Made by a program: the position numbers and the translations under genes. DNA of 10,936 nt from Bordetella parapertussis (GTDB lineage Bacteria > Pseudomonadota > Gammaproteobacteria > Burkholderiales > Burkholderiaceae), in contig CAMDLJ010000055.1 in NCBI GenBank assembly GCA_945901665.1, positions 1 to 10,936 of the forward strand. The letters are read 5' to 3'. The notes beneath the pieces are model-generated. The model ran no database searches. It had not been told where the DNA came from and saw only the letters and a list, made by a program, of their open reading frames with translations. Positions 1-6,926 of the stretch are shown piece by piece. How positions within the stretch are numbered: the stretch's first letter is position 1; each line of letters opens with the position of its first letter.

Positions 1-245
1 CCCAGTCGGTCTTTGATGTAGGTGGCATAGCTGGGCTTGCTCATCTCGCCGTCGTTGACCAAGTCCACGCCCGCCTTGGCCTGCAAGCCCACCACCTCAG
101 CCACCGCTTGGCGAATGCGCGCTTGCAAGGCCTGCGTGTCCACGGGAACGCCACTCTCTTTGGCAAACATCATCTGGATCAGGTCATCGGGCCGGGGCAA
201 ACTGCCGGTGTGGGTGGTCAAAAATCTGTCTGTGCTGCGCTTCAT
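1..245 (-). CDS. MetE-like (cobalamin-independent methionine synthase II family) protein, N-terminal fragment
   Basis: This is the first 81 codons of a minus-strand gene that continues past the left edge. The translation begins MKRSTDRFLTTHTGSLPRP and ends in a stretch containing VNDGEMSKPSYATYIKDRL. The TTHTGSLPRP opening and the NDGE(M/I) strand are typical of the COG0620 family related to the C-terminal catalytic domain of MetE. Members are zinc enzymes that move a methyl or alkyl group between a thiol and a carrier, and the group includes epoxyalkane:CoM transferase relatives. The zinc-binding His and Cys residues lie further downstream, so they cannot be checked. An in-frame GTG at 275 directly follows a stop codon and is a possible alternative start, but ATG at 245 gives the usual family N-terminus and has AAGG about 10 nt upstream. 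Family is fairly certain. True methionine synthesis is doubtful, since short stand-alone homologues usually have unknown substrates. Confidence 0.8.
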   Translation of the reverse strand, partial: MKRSTDRFLTTHTGSLPRPDDLIQMMFAKESGVPVDTQALQARIRQAVAEVVGLQAKAGVDLVNDGEMSKPSYATYIKDRL

Positions 246-298
246 GCGAATGGCCTTGCGTGGATGAAATGGCACCTATTGTGCCGCCTCAGCAAGCC

Positions 299-631
299 TT
301 AATTGCCGCCCCAGCCAGACATGCCCTCACCTTTTTTCGGTTTTGGCGTGGGGTTGGGGTAAATCGCGTTGTATTGCTTTTTGCGGATCATCTGCAAACA
401 CTCGCCTCGCAGATTGGTGGCCTTGATTTTTTCGCAGGTATAGGAATTGGGCTGGACTTTGGCCTGACACAAGAAGCGAATGTCCTCCACTTTCACTTCT
501 TCGCAAAAACGGGGGTTGTTTTGCTGCACGGCATTGCATGTGGCGCGCTCATCGCCGTTGAGGGTGTTGCAGTCTTGCGCCCAGACAAACCCACACCACG
601 CGCTCGCGAGCACTGCCCAAACATAACGCAT
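299..631 (-). CDS. Small exported cysteine-repeat protein, function unknown
   Basis: A 110-residue protein I do not recognise. Residues 1-18 form a signal peptide (MRYVWAVLASAWCGFVWA, cleavage before Gln19), so the mature protein of about 92 residues should be periplasmic or secreted. Mature cysteines sit at 21, 32, 43, 55, 66 and 78, a spacing of 11, 11, 12, 11 and 12. Each begins a short unit of the form xC followed by polar and helical residues, so the core reads as six degenerate repeats. Six cysteines could form three disulfides. The tail from about 91 is rich in Pro, Lys and Gly. The start chosen is ATG at 631, with GGAAA upstream; an in-frame start 10 codons earlier would spoil the signal peptide. 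It lies 109 nt after the VOC gene and 53 nt before the MetE-like gene. The signal peptide supports a real gene, though no family can be named. Confidence 0.7.
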   Translation of the reverse strand: MRYVWAVLASAWCGFVWAQDCNTLNGDERATCNAVQQNNPRFCEEVKVEDIRFLCQAKVQPNSYTCEKIKATNLRGECLQMIRKKQYNAIYPNPTPKPKKGEGMSGWGGN

Positions 632-740
632 GGTGTTTCCTTGTGATGCAGCACCCAACATACGCTGTTGGGGCCAACATACAAGGGTTCAAACCCTTGT
701 GCGGGGACGGTCCAAGCCTTGGCGCCCGAGGGCCGCCTCG
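632..740 (-). repeat. Intergenic region with a cluster of inverted and direct repeats
   Basis: This 109-nt gap lies between the VOC gene stop and the cysteine-repeat gene start. It holds three inverted repeats. The first is 727-740, CGAGG-GCCG-CCTCG, touching the VOC stop codon. The second is 681-700, ACAAGGGTT-CA-AAACCCTTGT less one central base pairing, i.e. 9-bp arms 681-689 and 692-700. The third is 654-672, CCCAACA-TACGC-TGTTGGG. A second copy of CCAACATAC (674-682; first copy 655-663, 19 bp apart) can also pair with the TGTTGG arm at 666-671, so two hairpins are mutually exclusive. None is followed by a run of T on the minus strand, so none is a textbook intrinsic terminator. A weak promoter-like pair for the minus strand (TTGTAT at 684-679, TATGTT at 662-657, 16-bp spacer) overlaps the repeats. 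Operator or RNA-structure roles are inference. Confidence 0.6.
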
Positions 741-1292
741 TCAGCGGGTGGTCGCCTGCAATGCAGCAGCTTGTGTGCGCATCCACTGCTCGCGGCTGGC
801 AAAGGTTTCCTGATCCTGGATCAGCGCCTGGGTAAAGGCTTCAATGTCCGCGTCGGGCAAACTCAGATCAAACGGTCGGCCATGCGGTTGGGACACATGC
901 CATGGCGTGTCCAAATAGGCCTCCAACCCATTGCCCTCGGGGTCGCTGGCGTAGATCGACCAAGCATTGCCATGGGTGATCGGCGCAATATCGGTCACGC
1001 CCTGGGTGCGCATCTTGGCGTCAATGCGGCGCAGTTCGTCCAAGGTTTGTACATAAAAAGAAAGTTGAAACACCACGCTGGGACCACTGGCGGGGTCTTT
1101 GCCGTCGATCAACACCATTTGGTGGTGGGCATCGGCGGCCGCACTCATGAACACAATGTTGCGGTTTCCCAGTCGGGGCACTTGACCGCGGTCGGTGACC
1201 AGCAGGTCAAACACATCGGCGTAAAACGCTTCCATGCGGGCCAAGTCGTGCACATACAGGCCCACGTGCTTGAGTTGCGGTCTTGGGTTCAT
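741..1292 (-). CDS. VOC-superfamily protein (glyoxalase / extradiol dioxygenase fold)
   Basis: A 183-residue soluble cytoplasmic protein. It opens with LKHVGLYVHDLARMEAFYADV, the first beta-alpha-beta module of the vicinal oxygen chelate fold, and has a second module from about residue 74 that ends DPEGNGLEAYLDTPW. Candidate metal ligands are His9, His56 or His57, and Glu124, the usual His/His/Glu arrangement. Known members include ring-cleaving extradiol dioxygenases, glyoxalases, epimerases and antibiotic-modifying thiol transferases, and the DPEGN-x-(I/L)E-x-Y ending is shared widely, so the exact reaction cannot be read off. The start is ATG at 1292, 8 nt after the Bug gene stop. A TTG at 1304 overlaps that stop and is less likely. 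Very close spacing puts it in the liv/Bug operon, which favours a catabolic step on the imported compound. Confidence 0.85.
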   Translation of the reverse strand: MNPRPQLKHVGLYVHDLARMEAFYADVFDLLVTDRGQVPRLGNRNIVFMSAAADAHHQMVLIDGKDPASGPSVVFQLSFYVQTLDELRRIDAKMRTQGVTDIAPITHGNAWSIYASDPEGNGLEAYLDTPWHVSQPHGRPFDLSLPDADIEAFTQALIQDQETFASREQWMRTQAAALQATTR

Positions 1293-1300
1293 GCTTGCTT

Positions 1301-2278
1301 TCAATCGATTTTCATGCCGACCGATTTGGCCAGCGCTGAGTATTTGGCATGGTCGCTGCGAATGCGGCCAGAGAACTCACTGGCCGACATGGGCAAAGGG
1401 GCACAACCCATGCGGCCCAAATTGGTTTGTACGGTGGCCGACTTGGCCACATCGCCCATCACCTTGTTGTAGGCGTCCAAGATGGGCTGTGGCGTGCCAG
1501 CAGCGGCCACCACGCCATACCAAAAACTTTCATTGAAGTCGGTGAAGCCCTGTTCATAAAGCGACTTGACCTCGGGCAATTGGGGCATGCGTTGTTGGGT
1601 GGTCACCCCCAGCAGTTTGAGCTTGCCGCTGTTTTGATTGGCAATGGCCAGCGCGGGGGTGCCAATGTAGATCATCACCTCTTGGTTACCCAGTAAGTTT
1701 TGCACCGCCGGGGCTTCGCCCTTGAACGGCACATGGGTGAAACGGGTGCCCGTTTTGGCGTTCATCATCTCAACCAACAAATGCGAAAACGAACCATTGC
1801 CGCTGGATGCACCAAAAATACTTTGGGGTTTGGCTTTCTCTGCAGCGACCAACTCGACCGCATTTTGCGCAGGCACCGAGTTGCTGGCCATCATGACCAA
1901 TGGCACTTCACAAATGCCGCCCAAGGGCAGCAAATCTTTCAAAGGGTCGTAATTGATCTTGGTGTAAACCGCGGGATTGAGGGCCATGACCGAGGTGAAC
2001 ACCAGCAACAGGTTGTGCCCATCGGTGGGCGAGCGCATCAAGGCCTCCACCCCCACACCCCCATTGGTGCCAGGCCGGTTTTCGGCCACCACCGGCTGAC
2101 CAATTTGTTCTGAAATGCCTTGGGCAATGACCCGGCCAATGGCGTCGGCTCCACCCCCAGGCACTTGGGGAATGATCAGGCGCACCGGTTTGTTGGGGGC
2201 CCACGCCTGCCCCCAAGCCCAAGGGCTGACAAAGGCACAGAGCATGGGGAGCAGTAAAAGGCGCAACAAAGCATGCAT
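1301..2278 (-). CDS. Bug-family (TctC-like) periplasmic substrate-binding protein
   Basis: A 325-residue exported protein of the Bug family, the binding proteins linked to tripartite tricarboxylate transporters that usually hold a carboxylate. The signal peptide covers about residues 1-23 with likely cleavage in WAWG-QAWA. The mature chain begins with the family motif KPVRLIIPQVPGGGADAIGR, followed by NRPGTNGGVG and later FTHVPFKGEAPAVQNLLG. The family is usually about 320-330 residues, so it is full length. An in-frame GTG at 2290 lies upstream, but GTGAGG there is a good Shine-Dalgarno 6 nt before ATG at 2278, which sets the start. No membrane partner genes (TctA/TctB) are present. It sits 49 nt after livM and 8 nt before the VOC gene, inside an ABC transporter operon, so it may be an orphan sensor or scavenger for the same substrate. 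The ligand is unknown. Confidence 0.93.
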   Translation of the reverse strand: MHALLRLLLLPMLCAFVSPWAWGQAWAPNKPVRLIIPQVPGGGADAIGRVIAQGISEQIGQPVVAENRPGTNGGVGVEALMRSPTDGHNLLLVFTSVMALNPAVYTKINYDPLKDLLPLGGICEVPLVMMASNSVPAQNAVELVAAEKAKPQSIFGASSGNGSFSHLLVEMMNAKTGTRFTHVPFKGEAPAVQNLLGNQEVMIYIGTPALAIANQNSGKLKLLGVTTQQRMPQLPEVKSLYEQGFTDFNESFWYGVVAAAGTPQPILDAYNKVMGDVAKSATVQTNLGRMGCAPLPMSASEFSGRIRSDHAKYSALAKSVGMKID

Positions 2279-2284
2279 AAAAAA

Positions 2285-2290
2285 CCTCAC
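2285..2290 (-). promoter_or_regulatory. Ribosome binding site that decides the Bug gene start
   Basis: On the minus strand these bases read GTGAGG, followed by six T and ATG at 2278. The same bases supply the GTG that would give a longer ORF, but as a Shine-Dalgarno element at normal spacing they support the ATG instead. Confidence 0.6.
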
Positions 2291-2327
2291 CCAAAAGTAT
2301 GTGGCAACGACGGGACATGGGGCCCCA

Positions 2328-3287
2328 TCACAAAGATTTTTTCAACTTGTGCGCAATTTCGCCCACCAATCCCCGTCGAAATGCCAGCACACAAATCACG
2401 AAGATAACGCCTTGCACCACCGTGACCCACGCACCCAAATGGGCCAGGTAGTTTTGCATGGTGACAATCACCGCAGCACCCACCACAGGCCCAAACAAAG
2501 TGCCCATGCCACCGACCAAGGTCATCAAGACCACTTCGCCCGACATGGTCCAGTGCACATCGGTCAGCGAAGCAAGTTGAAACACCAGTGACTTGGTCGC
2601 ACCCGCGGTGCCCGCCAAAGCGCCTGAAATGACAAAGGCGATCAGCTTGAAGGTGTCGGTGTCATAACCCAAAGAGGTGGCCCGGTCTTGGTGCTCACGG
2701 ATTGCCTTGAGAATTTGACCAAAAGGCGAATGCACCACCCGCCAAATGAATAAAAAGCTGGCCAAAAAAATGACCAGCACAAACACATACATGGCCTGGT
2801 TGTCGCTCAAATCGAACAACCCCAACAACTTGCCCCGGGGCACGGCCTGGATACCGTCCTCACCCCCGGTGAAAGGAATTTGCAAACAAAAGAAGAACAC
2901 CATTTGCGACAGGGCCAAGGTGATCATGGCGAAATAAATACCCTGCCTGCGAATCGCCAAGGCCCCAACCACCAAGGACAGCACCGCCGAACAAAGGGTG
3001 CCAAACAACACGCACCACTCAGGGTTCCAGCCCCAAATTTTGGACGCATGGGCCGCGGCGTAACCGGCACTGCCCAAAAACATGGCGTGGCCAAACGACA
3101 ACAAGCCACCAAAGCCCAACAGCAAATTGAAGGCGCAAGCAAACAGCGCAAAGCACATGACCTTCATCAAAAAGATGGGGTAGACCCAGATTGGCGCGAT
3201 CGCCAACACAGCAACCATCAAGGCAAACACCACCCACACATGGGCTTGGGACTGGGTTGCAGCAGGCGACAAGGCGGGGCTGTTCAT
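2328..3287 (-). CDS. livM: Branched-chain-type ABC transporter permease, LivM family
   Basis: A 319-residue inner-membrane permease, the second membrane subunit of a branched-chain amino acid type (HAAT) ABC importer. After a short polar N-terminus there are about eight or more hydrophobic segments. Family marks are LLLGFGGLLSFGHAMFLG (about 55-72), TGGEDGI (140-146), the cytoplasmic coupling loop KAIREHQDRATSLGYD (194-209), which contacts the ATPases, and GGMGTLFGPVVGA (259-271) before the last helices. Length is normal for the family. The start at 3287 is 5 nt after the livH stop, so translation is probably coupled; no strong Shine-Dalgarno is visible. The symbol follows family membership only: such transporters carry leucine-type amino acids, but also amides, urea or aromatic acids, and the cargo here is not known. 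Confidence 0.93.
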   Translation of the reverse strand: MNSPALSPAATQSQAHVWVVFALMVAVLAIAPIWVYPIFLMKVMCFALFACAFNLLLGFGGLLSFGHAMFLGSAGYAAAHASKIWGWNPEWCVLFGTLCSAVLSLVVGALAIRRQGIYFAMITLALSQMVFFFCLQIPFTGGEDGIQAVPRGKLLGLFDLSDNQAMYVFVLVIFLASFLFIWRVVHSPFGQILKAIREHQDRATSLGYDTDTFKLIAFVISGALAGTAGATKSLVFQLASLTDVHWTMSGEVVLMTLVGGMGTLFGPVVGAAVIVTMQNYLAHLGAWVTVVQGVIFVICVLAFRRGLVGEIAHKLKKSL

Positions 3288-3292
3288 GGGTT

Positions 3293-4177
3293 TTATTTCT
3301 GGGTGCCAAACAAACCGGCTGGTTTGATCAGCAACACAATGGTCATGATGACAAAAATAACGGTGGCCGATGCCTCAGGGTAAAAGACCTTGGTCAGGCC
3401 TTCGATCAAACCTAAGCCAAAACCGGTGATGATGGAGCCCATGATGGAGCCCATGCCACCAATCACCACCACTGCAAACACCACGATGATGATGTCTGCG
3501 CCCATGGTGGGATTGACTTGGTAAATCGGCGCGGCCATCACGCCGGCCAGCGCAGCCAAGCCCACCCCAAAACCATAGGTCAGCGTGATCATGCGCGGCA
3601 CATTGATGCCAAAGGCCTGCACCAGCGACGGGTTCTCGGTGGCGGCACGCAAATACGCGCCCAACTTGGTGCGCTCGATGACATACCAAGTGGACAAACA
3701 AACGACCAAGGAGGCCACGATCACCCAAGCACGGTACTTGGGCAAAAACATGAAACCGGTGTTGAACACCCCTTGAAACACCTCGGGCACCGGATACGGC
3801 ATCCCCGAAGAACCAAATTCATTGCGAAACAAACCTTGGATGATCAGCGCCAAACCAAAGGTCAAAAGCAAACCATACAGGTGGTCGAGTTTGTACAGGT
3901 GCTTGAGCATCAATCGTTCAATCAGCACACCCGTGGCACCCACCACCAAAGGGCACAGCACCAAGGCCGCCCAGTAATTGACCCCCAAATGGGTCAGGGA
4001 CAAATAAGCCACAAAAGCGCCCAGCATGTACTGGGCGCCATGGGTGAAGTTGATGATGTTGAGCAAGCCAAAGATCACGGCCAAGCCCAGGGAGAGCAGC
4101 GCATAAAAAGACCCATTGATGAGCCCAATCAGCAGCTGCCCCATAAAGGCCTGCAAGGGAATGCCAAAAATTTCCAT
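3293..4177 (-). CDS. livH: Branched-chain-type ABC transporter permease, LivH family
   Basis: A 294-residue inner-membrane permease that pairs with the adjacent LivM-like protein. Hydrophobic helices run along the whole chain. Family marks are NIINFTHGAQYMLGAF (40-55), the LivH signature near the first helices, the coupling loop LGAYLRAATENPSLVQAFGIN (172-192, key residues RA-x-EN and the AFGIN end), and GGMGSIMGSIITGFGLG (240-256) before the C-terminal helices. Normal length. The start is ATG at 4177, 33 nt after the binding-protein stop; the Shine-Dalgarno is weak. The segment coding GSIMGSI contains a 12-bp exact tandem (3429-3452) that does not lengthen the protein compared with the family. 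Substrate is unknown beyond the HAAT class. Confidence 0.93.
   Translation of the reverse strand: MEIFGIPLQAFMGQLLIGLINGSFYALLSLGLAVIFGLLNIINFTHGAQYMLGAFVAYLSLTHLGVNYWAALVLCPLVVGATGVLIERLMLKHLYKLDHLYGLLLTFGLALIIQGLFRNEFGSSGMPYPVPEVFQGVFNTGFMFLPKYRAWVIVASLVVCLSTWYVIERTKLGAYLRAATENPSLVQAFGINVPRMITLTYGFGVGLAALAGVMAAPIYQVNPTMGADIIIVVFAVVVIGGMGSIMGSIITGFGLGLIEGLTKVFYPEASATVIFVIMTIVLLIKPAGLFGTQK
3429..3452. repeat. 12-bp exact tandem duplication inside livH
   Basis: ATGATGGAGCCC occurs twice in direct succession (3429-3440 and 3441-3452), coding on the minus strand for GSIMGSI. The reading frame is kept and the protein length is normal for LivH, so this may be chance reuse of the same codons for a Gly-Ser-Ile pair rather than a real expansion. 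Confidence 0.7.
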
Positions 4178-4210
4178 CGTGATCTGTTGGCTGGCTAAAA
4201 CGCGCTGGCT

Positions 4211-5425
4211 TTACTTCTTGACCAAGGGGCATTCGCTCTCGGACAAGGGGCGGAAAGCTTCGTTGGCTGGGATCGTGGCCACCAGCTTGTAGTAGTCATA
4301 CGGCCCTTTGGATTCAGCTGGTTTTTTGACTTCAAACAAATAAGCTGGGTGAATCTTGCGGCCATCGGCGCGCACCGTGCCTTTGCCAAACAAAGGGTCG
4401 TCGGTGGGCAGCTCTTTCATCTTGGCCGCCACTTTGGTGCCGTCATCGGTTTTGGCCGCGTCAATCGCCTTGAGGTAATGCAAAACGCTGGAGTACACAC
4501 CGGCTTGCACCATGGATGGGTATTTACCGCCATTGGCCGCCGCAAATCGCTTGGACCAAGCGCGGGTTTGGTCATTCAAGTCCCAATAAAAAGTTTCGGT
4601 CAACATCAGTCCCTGCGCCTTTTCCAAGCTCAAGGAGTGCACATCGGGCAAAAAGACCAACAAGCCAGCCAAATTCTGGCCACCCTTGGTGATGCCAAAC
4701 TCAAAAGCCTGTTTGATGGAGTTGGTGGTGTCGCCACCAGCGTTGGCCAAACCAATGATCTTGGCTTTGGAAGCTTGCGCTTGCAGCAAGAAGGACGAGA
4801 AATCTTGAGTCGGGAATGGGGTGCGCACTTTGCCCAAAACTTTGCCACCGTTTTTCACCACCACCGCCTCGGTATCACGTTCGAGCGCATGGCCAAAGGC
4901 GTAGTCAGCGGTCAAAAAGAACCAGGTGTTGCCTCCGCTTTTCACGATGGCCTTGCCCGTGCCGTTGGCCAGCATCCAGGTGTCGTAGGCCCAGTGGATG
5001 GTGTTGGCGTTGCAAGACTTGCCAGTCAGGTCAGCGCTGGCCGAGCCTGAGTTGACATGCAACTTACCTTTGTCTTTGGCGATTTGTGCAATCGCCAAGC
5101 CCACTGAAGAGGTGGGCACATCGGCAATCATGTCCACTTTGTCGGTGTCAAACCATTGGCGCGCAATATTCGAGCCCACATCGGGTTTGTTTTGGTGGTC
5201 CGCGCCCACCACTTCAACCTTGAGGGTGCTTTTGCTGGCTTTGATGTAGTCCTCAACGGCCATTTTGGCGGCCGTGACCGAGCCTTGACCGGTGATGTCT
5301 GAATAGAGGCCAGACATATCGTTGAGCACGCCGATTTTGACGATGCCGTCTGACACCTGGGCTTGTGCCGCCCCAAAGGCGGTGCAAGCAGCCAAAGCGG
5401 CGATGGTGAGAATATTGCGTTTCAT
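4211..5425 (-). CDS. Periplasmic substrate-binding protein of a branched-chain-type ABC transporter
   Basis: A 404-residue type I periplasmic binding protein (Peripla_BP_6 / LivJ-LivK class) that captures the cargo for the LivHM channel. A signal peptide covers residues 1-22 (ending GAAQA) with cleavage before Gln23. The mature protein starts VSDGIVKIGVLNDMSGLYSD, the usual first strand and ligand loop. The stretch VDMIADVPTSSVGLAIA (97-113) and the DYAFGHALERD segment (174-184) are typical of a subgroup common in Burkholderiales and Bradyrhizobium-type bacteria. Mature cysteines are at 138 and 399. The C-terminal part DPLFGKGTVRADGRKIHPAY is also typical. AGGAGA (5431-5436 on the minus strand) is a strong ribosome binding site, stronger than those of its neighbours, in keeping with the high amounts binding proteins need. 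The ligand is open: related proteins bind amino acids or aromatic acids. Confidence 0.93.
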   Translation of the reverse strand: MKRNILTIAALAACTAFGAAQAQVSDGIVKIGVLNDMSGLYSDITGQGSVTAAKMAVEDYIKASKSTLKVEVVGADHQNKPDVGSNIARQWFDTDKVDMIADVPTSSVGLAIAQIAKDKGKLHVNSGSASADLTGKSCNANTIHWAYDTWMLANGTGKAIVKSGGNTWFFLTADYAFGHALERDTEAVVVKNGGKVLGKVRTPFPTQDFSSFLLQAQASKAKIIGLANAGGDTTNSIKQAFEFGITKGGQNLAGLLVFLPDVHSLSLEKAQGLMLTETFYWDLNDQTRAWSKRFAAANGGKYPSMVQAGVYSSVLHYLKAIDAAKTDDGTKVAAKMKELPTDDPLFGKGTVRADGRKIHPAYLFEVKKPAESKGPYDYYKLVATIPANEAFRPLSESECPLVKK

Positions 5426-5446
5426 TGAAGTCTCCTGTTGAAAAAA

Positions 5447-6157
5447 TCAAACCCCGAGGTATTCATGCAGCATGGGCATCTTGGCTTTGAGCTCGACAGA
5501 GGAAAAGCCCTCCACGATGCGCCCATGCTCCATGACGTAGAACCGGTCTGCCAGGGGAGCGGCAAACCGAAAGTTTTGTTCCACCATGACGATGGTGAAG
5601 CCTTTGGCCTTGAGGGCTTTGATCATGCGCGCCAAGGCCTGCACAATCACCGGCGCCAGGCCTTCGGAAATTTCATCAAGCAGCAGCAACTTGGCACCGG
5701 TGCGCAAAATGCGCCCCACCGCCAACATTTGCTGCTCACCACCCGACAAACGCGTGCCTGGGCTGCTGCGCCGCTCGTACAAATTGGGAAACATCTCGTA
5801 GATTTCGTCCAAGCCCATGCCGCCAGGGGCAATGACCGGCGGCAAGAGCAGGTTTTCTTCGCATGAAAGCGCCGAAAAAATCCCCCGCTCCTCGGGGCAA
5901 TAGCCCAGACCCAAGCGGGCAATTTGGTGCGGCGCCCAATCCACCGTCTCATGGCCGAAAATGTGCACCGACCCACTGCGCCGGCCCACCAAGCCGAGCA
6001 TGGATTTGACCGTGGTGGTGCGCCCCGCGCCGTTGCGCCCAAGCAAGGTCACCACCTCGCCGGCATGAACCGTCAGGTCTACCCCATGCAAGATGTGTGA
6101 CTCGCCATACCAGGCATGAAGCCCGCTGATGCGCAGCACCTCTGAAGCCTCAGCCAT
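5447..6157 (-). CDS. livF: ABC transporter ATP-binding protein, LivF family
   Basis: A 236-residue cytoplasmic ATPase that drives the importer together with LivG. Walker A is GRNGAGRTT at 40-48, where the invariant lysine is Arg46 (codon CGC, 6020-6022). The Q-loop region reads YCPEERGIF (86-94) as is usual for LivF, the signature is LSGGEQQ (137-143), Walker B ends LLLLDE (157-162), and the H-loop position reads VEQN, with Gln for His as in most LivF proteins. The start is ATG at 6157, preceded by GAGGG and overlapping the livG end by 8 nt. A longer reading frame to 6247 lies within livG and adds a segment foreign to the family. The next gene starts 21 nt after its stop. Family is certain; the effect of the arginine is discussed under findings. 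Confidence 0.93.
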   Translation of the reverse strand: MAEASEVLRISGLHAWYGESHILHGVDLTVHAGEVVTLLGRNGAGRTTTVKSMLGLVGRRSGSVHIFGHETVDWAPHQIARLGLGYCPEERGIFSALSCEENLLLPPVIAPGGMGLDEIYEMFPNLYERRSSPGTRLSGGEQQMLAVGRILRTGAKLLLLDEISEGLAPVIVQALARMIKALKAKGFTIVMVEQNFRFAAPLADRFYVMEHGRIVEGFSSVELKAKMPMLHEYLGV

Positions 6158-6926
6158 GGGCACCCTCAAGCTCGTTGTCTGCGCTGCCCATATAGGCCTC
6201 CAGCACCTGTGGGTTTTGCGACACCACGGCATAAGGTCCCTCGGCAATCACTTGACCACGTTGCAACACGCTGATGGTGTCGGCAATGCTGGCCACCACA
6301 CTCATGTTGTGCTCCACCATCAAAATGGTGCGGTTGGCAGACACCTTTTTGATCAACTGGGTGACGCGCTCCACATCCTCATGACCCATGCCCTGGGTGG
6401 GCTCGTCGAGCAGCATCAACTCGGGCTGCATGGCCAATGTCGTGGCAATCTCCAAAGCACGCTTGCGGCCATAGGGCAACTCCACCGCCATTAAATCGGA
6501 CATGGGCGCCAAATCGACCTGTTGCAACAAGGCCATCGCCCGGTCGTTGAGCGCATCCAAGCTGCGCTCCGAGCGCCAAAAATGCAAGGCCGTACCCGTG
6601 GAGCGCTGCAAGGCAATGCGCACGTTCTGCATCACCGTGAGGTTGGGAAAGGTGGCCGATATTTGAAATGAGCGCACGATGCCTTTGCGGGCAATTTGTG
6701 CCGGTTTGGCGGCCGTGATGTCCTGGCCATTGAACACAATCTGACCGCGGGTGGGGATCAAAAACTTGGTCAACAGGTTAAACACCGTGGTCTTGCCCGC
6801 CCCATTGGGTCCAATCAATGCGTGGATGTGGCCCCGCTGCACCTGCAAGTTGACCCCATTGACGGCCACAAAGCCCTTGAACTCCTTGATCAGGTCGTGG
6901 GTCTTGAGAATGATGTCTTCGGCCAT
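6150..6926 (-). CDS. livG: ABC transporter ATP-binding protein, LivG family
   Basis: A 258-residue cytoplasmic ATPase, partner of LivF. Walker A is intact, GPNGAGKTT at 39-47 with Lys45. The Q-loop is RSFQIS (Gln88), the signature is the divergent LPYGRKRALE (150-159) seen in LivG-type proteins, Walker B is LMLLDEP (170-176, catalytic Glu175), and the H-loop is VEHN (His206). The C-terminal extension to AYMGSADNELEGAHG is normal for LivG, where AYLG is the usual end. It is the first gene of the liv operon, facing arsR across 193 bp. ATG at 6926 has only a weak ribosome binding site. The order livG-livF-binding protein-livH-livM differs from the E. coli livKHMGF order. Confidence 0.94.
   Translation of the reverse strand: MAEDIILKTHDLIKEFKGFVAVNGVNLQVQRGHIHALIGPNGAGKTTVFNLLTKFLIPTRGQIVFNGQDITAAKPAQIARKGIVRSFQISATFPNLTVMQNVRIALQRSTGTALHFWRSERSLDALNDRAMALLQQVDLAPMSDLMAVELPYGRKRALEIATTLAMQPELMLLDEPTQGMGHEDVERVTQLIKKVSANRTILMVEHNMSVVASIADTISVLQRGQVIAEGPYAVVSQNPQVLEAYMGSADNELEGAHG

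Noticed and set aside
271..285. Stem-loop GGCAC-CTATT-GTGCC between the cysteine-repeat gene and the MetE-like gene
   Set aside because: Only a 5-bp stem and no T-tract on the minus strand; too weak to call as a terminator.
630..1472. 280-codon open frame on the plus strand
   Set aside because: It runs antisense to the VOC gene and the end of the Bug gene, has no recognisable domain, and arises from codon bias in GC-rich genes on the opposite strand.
2317..2328. 12-bp perfect palindrome ATGGGGCCCCAT at the livM end
   Set aside because: It has no loop and no T-run, so it is not a terminator, and a short GC palindrome overlapping a stop codon may be chance.
3518..4198. 226-codon open frame on the plus strand
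   Set aside because: Antisense to livH, with Gln/His-rich nonsense composition.
5438..5450. TTGA-AAAAA-TCAA hairpin after livF
   Set aside because: A 4-bp AT stem overlapping the livF stop; it cannot terminate transcription and the next gene continues the operon.
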